Source: DASXRU01 sp039933315
Lineage (GTDB): Bacteria > Acidobacteriota > Blastocatellia > Pyrinomonadales > Pyrinomonadaceae
Direction: 5' to 3'
Length of the DNA stretch: 13,796 nt
Assembly: GCA_039933315.1 (NCBI GenBank)
Contig: JBDTOI010000110.1
Location: 1 to 13,796, forward strand
Shown one piece after another: positions 1 to 5,912 of the stretch; position 1 is the stretch's first letter, and the number at the start of each line of letters is the position of its first letter. The notes under the pieces were generated by a model. That model was not told the origin of the DNA, did no database searches, and saw only the letters and a list, made by a program, of their open reading frames with translations. The translations under genes and the position numbers were made by a program.

Positions 1-10
1 TAACGCAAGA

Positions 11-37
11 AGGGGGCGGCCACGGAGTGCCGCCCCT
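11..37. repeat. G+C-rich hairpin, dispersed-repeat type
   Basis: An 8-bp perfect stem (GGGGCGGC at 13-20 pairs with GCCGCCCC at 29-36) encloses an 8-base loop. The reverse strand reads like the 'GTAGGGGCGG...CCGCCC' palindromes that recur between genes in many bacterial genomes; that comparison is from memory. The frame through positions 2-73 is open and ends at TGA 71-73, overlapping the next ATG as ATGA. An upstream gene could therefore run through the hairpin, but the encoded peptide looks like translated repeat, so I do not call one. Confidence 0.5.
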
Positions 38-69
38 ACAGACATCACCGATATGGATCGCTACATCCT

Positions 70-645
70 ATGAAGGCGAACAATCTTAACGAGATCATCA
101 AGCGAGTGCTGAGCGATGAAAGTGATGTTCGCATAGCTACCGCGCCGCACCAGCGCGACTTTCCCTACGATCGGGAAGAAGAGGCCCAGGTCACGCGGCG
201 CGAGTTCTGCAACTTTCTCGGACTGACTTCAGCGGCATTGTTTGTAGGCGCTGCCGGCTTCGCCGGCAAGGCGGCCATCGACGCGCGCACCACGCCACAA
301 TTTCCCTCAGCCAGGATTGAGGGTGGGGAAGCGCTCGCCCCGGGATCATCTCTGAACTTCCGCTACCCGACCGCGAAAGACTCGGCCATTCTCGTTCGCA
401 CGCTGGATGGCGAGCTACACGCTTTTGGCCAGAAGTGCACGCATCTGTCTTGTCCGGTTTACTTCGAACGAGCGCACCAGCGTCTGGAGTGTCCCTGCCA
501 CGATGGCGCGTTCGACGCGAAGACAGGAAACGTTTTGTACGGCCCGCCGCCGCGACCGCTTGATGCAATCAAGCTGGAGCTGCGACCCGATGGACAGCTA
601 TGGGCCATCGGCCGAGAGGCGAGCAGCAGTGAACATTCGTCCTGA
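70..645 (+). CDS. Rieske [2Fe-2S] protein with Tat signal
   Basis: This is a 191-residue electron-transfer protein. Residues 42-51 (TRREFCNFLG) followed by a hydrophobic stretch at about 52-66 form a twin-arginine signal/anchor, so the folded iron-sulfur domain should be exported or membrane-anchored on the outer face. Box 1 is C123-T-H125-L-S-C128 and box 2 is C141-P-C143-H144. Together these give all four cluster ligands and the usual disulfide pair, and a GPPPRPL segment follows. The size fits Rieske subunits of bc-type complexes and the single Rieske proteins beside nitrate reductase or other molybdoenzyme modules. The NarK-type transporter downstream favours the latter role, by inference. 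There is no strong Shine-Dalgarno. The start overlaps a possible upstream stop (ATGA). The stop codon lies in a 12-bp direct repeat (639-650). Confidence 0.9.
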   Translation: MKANNLNEIIKRVLSDESDVRIATAPHQRDFPYDREEEAQVTRREFCNFLGLTSAALFVGAAGFAGKAAIDARTTPQFPSARIEGGEALAPGSSLNFRYPTAKDSAILVRTLDGELHAFGQKCTHLSCPVYFERAHQRLECPCHDGAFDAKTGNVLYGPPPRPLDAIKLELRPDGQLWAIGREASSSEHSS

Positions 646-746
646 TTCGGGCCTTTCCACAAAAGTGGCCGAATGGTTCGAAGGGGACCCGGTTGAACGT
701 ATGAGATCAGATGAAATAGGAGTTTTTGTGCAAAGTCCTGATTCGG
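639..746. repeat. 12-bp direct repeat flanking an 84-bp insert
   Basis: GTCCTGATTCGG occurs at 639-650 and again, identical, at 735-746. The 84 bases between include a small hairpin (CCAC-AAAA-GTGG) and end in the tail of the dispersed 127-bp element. The arrangement looks like a duplicated target around a decayed insertion, or a slippage duplication. The first copy contains the Rieske stop codon. Confidence 0.6.
713..735 (+). repeat. Truncated copy of 127-bp element (tail only)
   Basis: The stretch from GAAATAGGAG to GTGCAAAG matches the 3' tail of the full elements at 1619-1745 and 3344-3470 with one or two differences. The hairpin portion is missing. It lies 21 bases before the next gene's start. 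Confidence 0.8.
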
Positions 747-755
747 AGAGAGGGT

Positions 756-1040
756 ATGCGGAACTCAACCGACCCAATTAAACCGCGACCGGTTCGCAAT
801 CTCGCCGGCGAAGGACGAACGGCGCTGGCCCAGGCGCGGCTGATTCTGCTGGTCATGATCAACGTCGCGCAGCTTTGGATCCTTGCGGCCACCGTTGAAG
901 CCGCACTAGCTCATCGCTTCTCCGCCTTGCTGCCACTCGTCGTCGCTTCCGGCATCTGCTTCGTGGTGACGCTTACATTAGTTTTCTGGTGGCGTCCGGC
1001 TTCTCGCCGTTTTACCAGTTCCGGTTATATGAAGCGATGA
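756..1040 (+). CDS. Small two-helix membrane protein
   Basis: This protein has 94 residues from ATG 756, which follows a purine-rich GGAGAGAGGG Shine-Dalgarno. A longer reading from TTG 726 would start inside the repeat tail and is less likely. After a basic N-terminus there are two hydrophobic helices, at about residues 28-49 and 54-78, and a short basic C-terminus. It resembles the small membrane proteins found beside Rieske and nitrate-reductase-like genes (possibly the DUF6755 type, from memory), where they may act as anchor or assembly factors. Its TGA overlaps the ATG of the hemerythrin gene (ATGA 1037-1040), which implies translational coupling. No catalytic residues are visible and the function is unknown. 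Confidence 0.75.
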   Translation: MRNSTDPIKPRPVRNLAGEGRTALAQARLILLVMINVAQLWILAATVEAALAHRFSALLPLVVASGICFVVTLTLVFWWRPASRRFTSSGYMKR

Positions 1041-1609
1041 AGAATTCCATCGAATCTGTGCTGGCAGCCGACCACGAATCGCTGGCCCGGTTACTCGCTG
1101 AGCTGGACAGGGAGTTGGCCTCACCTAACATCGCGCGTGCCTTCGAGTTGCTCGATCTGTTCTGGGCCCGCCTGGCCGTTCATATCCGCGCCGAGAATCT
1201 GCATCTGTTTCCCGCCCTGGCTGATGCTCCCGTCGCTCTCTTTAGTGGAAAAGATGGTTTGCCAACTGCTGCAGAGACGCACGATGCATTAGCGCGCCTT
1301 CGCTCGGACCACGATTTCTTCATGAAGGAGCTCGCGCAATTGATAAAGATTATGCGCGAGATTGCCGACATTCACTCTTCGCCCGGGGAAGAAGTTGAGG
1401 CGGTGCGGCAGCGCATGGTTGCCATCAAGGGTCGCCTGGAAGTCCACAACGATCTGGAAGAGCAGCAAGTTTACCAATGGCCGGCATTGTTTCTTGATGC
1501 GCCGGCGTTTACCAGGCTGTGCCAGGGTCTGAGTCAAGAACTGGATAACCTACCGCCCCGATTTACAGCGATTACGCCCCCTGCCTCCACACATACTGAG
1601 AACGTCTAA
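1037..1609 (+). CDS. Hemerythrin HHE-domain protein
   Basis: This is a 190-residue, mainly helical cytoplasmic protein. Candidate diiron ligands are spaced as in hemerythrin-like HHE domains: H13 (ADHES), H49 with E53 (HIRAE), H92 (SDHDF) and H137 with E141 (HNDLE). Family members bind O2 or NO or assist iron-sulfur repair. Beside a Rieske protein and a NarK-type transporter, nitrosative-stress handling is a reasonable inference. The start at ATG 1037 overlaps the preceding stop by four bases. An alternative GTG at 989 would add 16 residues lying inside the preceding gene and is less likely. The gene ends 9 bases before the first full 127-bp element. Confidence 0.85.
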   Translation: MKNSIESVLAADHESLARLLAELDRELASPNIARAFELLDLFWARLAVHIRAENLHLFPALADAPVALFSGKDGLPTAAETHDALARLRSDHDFFMKELAQLIKIMREIADIHSSPGEEVEAVRQRMVAIKGRLEVHNDLEEQQVYQWPALFLDAPAFTRLCQGLSQELDNLPPRFTAITPPASTHTENV

Positions 1610-1618
1610 GATCAGCAC

Positions 1619-1745
1619 TGGTTCGTGTTGGTTCGTGAGGTTTCGTGTGAGTTCGTGGATCGTGTGCTTAGGATTGGGAACCACACGATCCACGAAATCA
1701 CACTAACTGCACGAACGAACACGAAATAAGAGTTTTTGTGCAAAG
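1619..1745 (+). repeat. 127-bp phased hairpin element, copy 1
   Basis: The left arm has TTCGTG at 1622, 1632, 1642 and 1652, exactly 10 bp apart. The core stem is TTCGTGGATCGTGTG paired with CACACGATCCACGAA, extending to about 22 bp with one mismatch, and the loop is 15 bases (1667-1681). The right arm mirrors it with CACGAA or CACTAA at 1691, 1701, 1710 and 1720. An unpaired tail ends GTTTTTGTGCAAAG. The copy lies between the hemerythrin and methyltransferase genes. The remaining bases to 1886 hold a 28-codon ATG frame (1750-1836) without a ribosome site and nothing else clear. Confidence 0.95.
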
Positions 1746-1886
1746 CCGAATGCGCGAGATTCCTCGATCACAGCGCGAATACTCGCAGTTCTTGGGTGAA
1801 GTTCTTGCGAAAGCCTCGGCTTTTGGGACGGCATAGTCATTGCCCACGACGCTATTAGGATATTTCTGTGCGCATAAGGAGGCGGA

Positions 1887-2690
1887 TTGGAAAACACTAC
1901 TGCACTTGCTATAGGCGAAGGGCTAAAGACAAAAAAGATGCCGGGCCACTGGGTGCTGGCGCGTTTGGGGAAGCGCGTGCTGCGACCGGGCGGAATGGAG
2001 CTAACCCGACGCATGCTGGACATGTTGATTATTCAACCCTCGGATGATGTGGTTGAATTCGCACCGGGAATGGGTGTGACAGCTCGACTCACGCTCAAGT
2101 TAGAACCGGCGTCTTATACCGCTGTCGAGCGAGACCGGGAGGCAGCGAAGATTGTCAGTGGTTACTTGAACGGAGAGCGGCAGCAATGTGTTGTGGCTGA
2201 CGCCTCGGATACTGGTCTTCCCGATCAATCGGCAACGGTCGTTTATGGCGAGGCCATGCTTACGATGCAAACCGACGAAACTAAACGCCAGATAGTGCGC
2301 GAAGCTTGTCGCCTGCTCAAAAGCGGTGGCCGCTACGGCATTCACGAGATGTGCCTGATGGCGGATAATCTCGACGAGAAAGCGAAGCGAGAGACGGAGC
2401 GAGCACTAACTGGCGTCGTTCATCATGGTGTCCGGCCGCTGGCCGTTTCGGAGTGGACCGCTCTTTTGGAATCCGAGGGATTCGAAGTCCAATCGGTGGA
2501 CATGGCCCCAATGAGTTTGTTGGAACCAGGTCGCCTGATTCGGGACGAAGGGTTAGCCGGCGCACTGCGTTTCGTCTGGAATGTTTTACATGATTCCGAG
2601 GCGCGGGAAAGAGTGTTGGAGATGAGGTCGACCTTCCGCCGCCATCGCAAGGAACTAGGCGCCGTCGCCATTACTGTTAGCAAACGTTGA
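1887..2690 (+). CDS. Class I SAM-dependent methyltransferase
   Basis: This is a 267-residue Rossmann-fold methyltransferase. The SAM-binding motif I is VVEFAPGMG (residues 55-63). E81 in AVERD fits the ribose-binding acidic position, D105 in VVADASD fits motif III, and LLKSGGRYGIHE (143-154) is the post-strand-4 segment. The substrate cannot be read from the sequence. The TTG start is chosen because a perfect AAGGAGG (1876-1882) sits four bases upstream; the first in-frame ATG (residue 18) lacks one and would cut conserved-looking sequence. Relatives I recall near hemerythrin and cupin genes of denitrification loci are similar. Any link to nitrogen-oxide metabolism is inferred from context. 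The downstream gap to 2804 shows no motif. Confidence 0.85.
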   Translation: MENTTALAIGEGLKTKKMPGHWVLARLGKRVLRPGGMELTRRMLDMLIIQPSDDVVEFAPGMGVTARLTLKLEPASYTAVERDREAAKIVSGYLNGERQQCVVADASDTGLPDQSATVVYGEAMLTMQTDETKRQIVREACRLLKSGGRYGIHEMCLMADNLDEKAKRETERALTGVVHHGVRPLAVSEWTALLESEGFEVQSVDMAPMSLLEPGRLIRDEGLAGALRFVWNVLHDSEARERVLEMRSTFRRHRKELGAVAITVSKR

Positions 2691-2804
2691 GAAAGTAGAG
2701 ACGCCTCTGGTTTATTTAGGAGCTGGCTAACGCCCGCTCGGTCAAGCAGTAGCCCGACTCTAAACGCGATGCGCTGGATGGGCTGTTGGGAGTAAACAAA
2801 TATT

Positions 2805-3137
2805 ATGATTGATCAAGATCTAGTTACGGTGGCGGAGGTAAAGTCACTGGATCACATGTTGCAATACCAGGATGGCTCCATCGTGAGCCGCGTGCTGCTA
2901 AAGAATCAGGGCGGCACGGTTACGCTGTTCGCCTTCGATGTTGGCGAAGGCCTCAGTGAACACACCGCACCTTTCGATGCGCTGGTGGTAGTCACCGACG
3001 GCGAGGCTGACATTGAAATTGCCGGCGAAAGTTTCCAGGTTAAGCAAGGTGAGACGATTGTCCTGCCGGCGAATCTTCCTCATGCGTTGAAAGCAACCGC
3101 TAAGTTCAAGATGATGCTCATCATGCTGCGGGCATAG
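2805..3137 (+). CDS. Small single-domain cupin protein
   Basis: This is a 110-residue protein of one cupin barrel. The first motif region is EGLSEHTAPFDALVVVTDG, with H53 present but D58 where a second histidine or glutamate usually sits. The second motif is LPANLPHAL, with H93. A metal site with fewer canonical ligands is therefore expected, or a binding rather than a catalytic role. GETIVLPANLPHAL is typical of small cupins that follow hemerythrin or nitrate genes. ATG 2805 is preceded by GGGAG at about 12 bases, a long spacing. The DUF3565 gene starts 16 bases after its stop, suggesting one transcript with it. Confidence 0.85.
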   Translation: MIDQDLVTVAEVKSLDHMLQYQDGSIVSRVLLKNQGGTVTLFAFDVGEGLSEHTAPFDALVVVTDGEADIEIAGESFQVKQGETIVLPANLPHALKATAKFKMMLIMLRA

Positions 3138-3153
3138 GCATCCTCCAGCGAGT

Positions 3154-3363
3154 GTGAAACGGCGAATCACAGCATTTGATACCGACGATGACGGCGACTG
3201 GCGCGCTGAGTTGGAGTGTGGACACTTTCAACACGTGCGTCATGATCCGCCACTCACGACCAGATCCTGGGTACTGACTGAGGAAGGTCGAGACTCGCGC
3301 ACCGGTTTGGAGCTCGACTGCAAACGGTGTGACGAGGAGGATTTGGTTCGTGTTATTTCGTGA
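3154..3363 (+). CDS. DUF3565 family protein (zinc-ribbon-like)
   Basis: This is a 69-residue protein recognised as DUF3565 by its order of motifs: MKRRITAF, then WRAELECGHFQHVRHDPP, then WVLTEEGR, then ELDCKRCD. C22-H24, H27 and H30 and the C56-C59 pair could form a metal site; that is inference. The family's function is not known to me. The start is GTG 3154, because the family's usual MKRRI begins there. The gene's last 20 bases lie inside a 127-bp hairpin element, which supplies the final residues (about VRVIS) and the TGA. Family members usually end near the second cysteine pair, so the tail looks acquired. Confidence 0.88.
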   Translation: MKRRITAFDTDDDGDWRAELECGHFQHVRHDPPLTTRSWVLTEEGRDSRTGLELDCKRCDEEDLVRVIS

Positions 3364-3470
3364 GATTTCGTCGATTTCGTGGATCGTGTGCCTGGGATGC
3401 GGAGCCACACGATCCACGAAATCACACTAAGCTACACGAAGGAACACGAAATAAGAGTTTTTGTGCAAGG
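3344..3470 (+). repeat. 127-bp phased hairpin element, copy 2
   Basis: Hexamers lie at 3347, 3357, 3367 (TTCGTC) and 3376. The core stem is 17 bp perfect (ATTTCGTGGATCGTGTG) with loop CCTGGGATGCGGAGC. The tail ends GTGCAAGG. The element overlaps the end of the DUF3565 gene and stops 5 bases before the transporter ATG, so its AAGG may serve as that gene's Shine-Dalgarno. Confidence 0.95.
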
Positions 3471-3475
3471 CCATC

Positions 3476-4693
3476 ATGAGAAGTCAGCTAGTGAAATCCT
3501 TTAAGCCAGGCGCCGCTCTCGCGCTGTTTCTGTCGACCACCGCGTTTGCGGTCTCGTTTGCGGTCTGGGGCCTGGTGGGTGCCCTGGCTCCTACGTTCGC
3601 CGGCGCCTATCAGCTTTCCGCAAAAGAAAAGAGTCTGATGATCGCGATTCCGGTCCTGCTGGGCGCGCTGGGAAGAATCCCGGCCGGCATGCTGGCCGAT
3701 CGTTTCGGCGGACGACGCGTGTTCGCTCTATTGCTCTTATTCTCCGCTCTGCCGGCGGCGCTTATCGGAGTGTCGAACAGCTATACGCAGTTACTCGGCC
3801 TGGGATTGCTGCTGGGACTCGCGGGGTCAACCTTCCCGGTCGGTGTAGGTTTCACTTCCAAGTGGTTCACACCCGATCAGCAAGGCACGGCGCTCGGCGT
3901 TTATGGCATGGGCAATATCGGACAGTCCATTGCCGTATTTGGCGCGCCCGTCCTGGCCCTCGCGTTGGGATCGTGGCGACCGGTGTTCTTCATCTTCGCG
4001 GCCCTATCGCTCGTTTGGGCAGCGGTCTTTTATGTCTTCGCGCGCGATGTTCCGGTCACCGCGAAACCCAAGACGCTGGCGGAGGATCTCGCCATCCTGG
4101 GCCGGTCGCCAATAGCCTGGGTGCTCTCGCTTTTCTATTTCCTGACCTTCGGAGGCTTTGTGGCCTTCGCCATCTATCTACCCACGCTTTTGAAAGACAA
4201 CTTTAAGTTGAGCGCTGCTGACGCCGGTGCGCGGACGGCAGGATTCGTCTTACTGGCAACGCTGATGCGTCCGGTAGGCGGAATGCTGGCTGATAGGAAA
4301 GGCGGCGCGCGCGTGCTGCTCGGGGTATTTCTGGCAGTGGCGTTGCTCGGGCTGTTGATGGGCTGCCCGTGGATGCCGACGTTCACGTTGGGCGCACTAG
4401 GTGCAGCCGCGGCGCTGGGTCTCGGCAACGGTGCAGTATTCAAACTCGTGCCGCAGTACTTCCCAAAAGACACAGCCACCGTCACCGGACTCGTCGGAGC
4501 TTTCGGCGGGCTGGGTGGATTCTTTCCTCCGCTGGTGCTGGGTGTTCTCCGCGACTCAACCGGCGCTTACACATGGGGATTCGTTTTTCTCAGTTTGTTT
4601 GCGCTGGGCTGTCTGGCGGTGAACTACTTTGTGTTCATCAAGCCTGCGCGCCGTCTGCGCGTTGCTCCGGCTATTAGTAGAATCCGCGTATGA
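3476..4693 (+). CDS. narK: NarK-type nitrate/nitrite MFS transporter
   Basis: This is a 405-residue, about 12-helix major facilitator of the nitrate/nitrite porter family, acting in the inner membrane. The N-terminus has the family's FAVSFAVWG. The loop 2-3 signature is G66-R-I-P-A-G-M-L-A-D-R-F-G-G-R-R. The first nitrate signature region is about residues 117-150 (GSTFPVGVGF through GMGNIGQS). The second is GNGAVFKLVPQYFP followed by GAFGGLGGFFPP (317-351). R67 and R265 (LMRPVGG) occupy places where NarK proteins hold substrate-binding arginines; this is my alignment by eye. It could import nitrate or export nitrite. ATG 3476 is preferred over TTG 3461, which would begin inside the repeat. 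An AAGG derived from the repeat lies about 6 bases upstream of the ATG. Confidence 0.92.
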   Translation: MRSQLVKSFKPGAALALFLSTTAFAVSFAVWGLVGALAPTFAGAYQLSAKEKSLMIAIPVLLGALGRIPAGMLADRFGGRRVFALLLLFSALPAALIGVSNSYTQLLGLGLLLGLAGSTFPVGVGFTSKWFTPDQQGTALGVYGMGNIGQSIAVFGAPVLALALGSWRPVFFIFAALSLVWAAVFYVFARDVPVTAKPKTLAEDLAILGRSPIAWVLSLFYFLTFGGFVAFAIYLPTLLKDNFKLSAADAGARTAGFVLLATLMRPVGGMLADRKGGARVLLGVFLAVALLGLLMGCPWMPTFTLGALGAAAALGLGNGAVFKLVPQYFPKDTATVTGLVGAFGGLGGFFPPLVLGVLRDSTGAYTWGFVFLSLFALGCLAVNYFVFIKPARRLRVAPAISRIRV

Positions 4694-4716
4694 AAAACCT
4701 CCTCGCGGCTTCGCAG

Positions 4717-4736
4717 AAAGACTCTTATTTCGTGTT
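4717..4736 (-). repeat. Truncated copy of 127-bp element (tail only)
   Basis: AAAGACTCTTATTTCGTGTT is identical to the tail of the reversed copy at 5767-5893. It lies in the short gap where the transporter and NmrA-like genes converge, 8 bases from the latter's stop. Like the fragment at 713-735 it keeps only the tail end. No terminator hairpin is seen in this gap. Confidence 0.8.
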
Positions 4737-4744
4737 TGAGCTGA

Positions 4745-5617
4745 TCAAACTGTCTTCCGGGCATAATCCCTGACTGATCTTAATTGCACCGGAAAATCCT
4801 TCAACACGTCTCGCATGTCAATGACATTGCCTTGAGCGAAAGCGAGCATCAAGCCGGCGAAAGACTCCTGCATTGAATCCGTTGCCGCTTCCTTTTGTGC
4901 CTGAAGTTGTTCCTCTGAGACCAGTTGAGACTTGAAGGGTCTTCCCCCCAAGTCCTCGAATATCTTGACTACCTCAAGCGGGCTGAGGGCTTCAGGGCCT
5001 CCCAGTTCAATCACAGCATTTTCTGCCGCTGGATTATCGAGGGATGCAACCGCAAATTCCGCGACGTCCTGGTAAGAGATCCAACTAATCTTCTTTTGTC
5101 CCGAACCGTAAATCTGTGCAGTGGCATTAGCGGCGTCGAAACCTAATACAGGACTCAGCCACACTTCCATGAAGATTGACGGCTGCAGGATGGTGTAGAT
5201 CATCCCGCTCTCCCGCAGATGATGTTCCACCTCGCGTTTAGCGGCTTGCAAAGGAAAGTCAGTATTCATGTGGGGGAAAGAGACCAGGACGAATCGTTCG
5301 ACGCCTGCGGCCTTCGCGGCGTCGATCAGACCCAGCTGTCCATCGCGATCGACGGTCTCGATGGAGTCTCCTTCCTGTCTCGAGAGCGTCGCGGAGACCG
5401 TCGAAATGACTGCCGCGGCGCCCTGGCACGCGGCGGCCAGAGAGGAACGGTCCTTGAGGTCGCCCAGCACTGTTTCGACGCCGAGACCCTGGAGTCTTTC
5501 CACCTTCGCCCCGTCCGAGGTGGACCGCACCAGGCCTCTGACGGGTTTACCTTCAGCGGCGAGCACCCGGCAAATTTCACCTCCCAACAATCCTGTTGCA
5601 CCAACGACCAGATTCAT
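4745..5617 (-). CDS. NmrA-like NAD(P)-binding SDR protein
   Basis: This is a 290-residue atypical short-chain dehydrogenase of the NmrA/HSCARG or quinone-reductase-like type. The N-terminal dinucleotide motif is G6-A-T-G9-L-L-G12, and R31 in LVRSTSD suggests NADP(H) preference. GDLKDRSSLAAACQG (52-66), FVLVSFPHMN (109-118) and AKREVEHHLRESG (126-138) are the usual family segments. ILQPSIFMEVW precedes the substrate region. The role may be redox sensing or reduction of a quinone or aldehyde; the substrate cannot be read. The start is ATG 5617 behind GGAGGAGAT. A promoter lies at 5688-5716, so it can be transcribed on its own. It converges on the narK-type gene. Confidence 0.87.
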   Translation of the reverse strand: MNLVVGATGLLGGEICRVLAAEGKPVRGLVRSTSDGAKVERLQGLGVETVLGDLKDRSSLAAACQGAAAVISTVSATLSRQEGDSIETVDRDGQLGLIDAAKAAGVERFVLVSFPHMNTDFPLQAAKREVEHHLRESGMIYTILQPSIFMEVWLSPVLGFDAANATAQIYGSGQKKISWISYQDVAEFAVASLDNPAAENAVIELGGPEALSPLEVVKIFEDLGGRPFKSQLVSEEQLQAQKEAATDSMQESFAGLMLAFAQGNVIDMRDVLKDFPVQLRSVRDYARKTV

Positions 5618-5687
5618 AATTCATCTCCTCCCAGGCAGCACCTTCCGTGCGTCATTGTGGTCCTGCGTGCTGGCAATTATGGACTGG

Positions 5688-5716
5688 ATAATAGTATACG
5701 CGGGGCTTTGCCTCAA
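5688..5716 (-). promoter_or_regulatory. Sigma-70-like promoter of NmrA-like gene
   Basis: On the minus strand TTGAGG (5711-5716) and TATTAT (5688-5693) are separated by exactly 17 bases. Transcription would start near 5680, leaving a leader of about 60 bases before ATG 5617. It lies 50 bases inside the tail of the reversed 127-bp element at 5767. Confidence 0.6.
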
Positions 5717-5766
5717 AAGTTATAGTTAGCGAATGGCGATTGATAAGGAAGAATGACGCAGGAGGG

Positions 5767-5893
5767 CTTTGAACAAAGACTCTTATTTCGTGTTCCTTCG
5801 TGTAGCTTAGTGTGATTTCGGGGATCGTATGGCTCCGAATCTCAGGCACACGATCCACGAAATACACGAAAGCTCACGAAGCAACACGAACGA
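5767..5893 (-). repeat. 127-bp phased hairpin element, copy 3 (reversed)
   Basis: Read on the minus strand it has the same design: CACGAA sites on the plus strand at 5856, 5865, 5875 and 5885, a core stem with two mismatched pairs, and loop CCTGAGATTCGGAGC. The tail has a variant end (GTCTTTGTTCAAAG). It starts 20 bases after the katE stop and its tail faces the NmrA-like promoter. Confidence 0.93.
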
Positions 5894-5912
5894 ATCCGTA
5901 TCTAAGGCGGCC

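Noticed and set aside
1619..1745. TTCGTG repeats as a CRISPR array
   Set aside because: The repeated unit is 6 bases with a 10-bp step and mirrored arms; there are no unique spacers and no cas genes.
1619..1745. 127-bp element as a standard intrinsic terminator
   Set aside because: A T run exists in the tail, but several bases separate it from the stem, and copies lie in both orientations relative to neighbouring genes.
5652..5867. Small open frames spanning the 127-bp elements
   Set aside because: Several frames cross the elements because the hexamer repeat lacks stops. They carry no ribosome sites and translate the repeat only.
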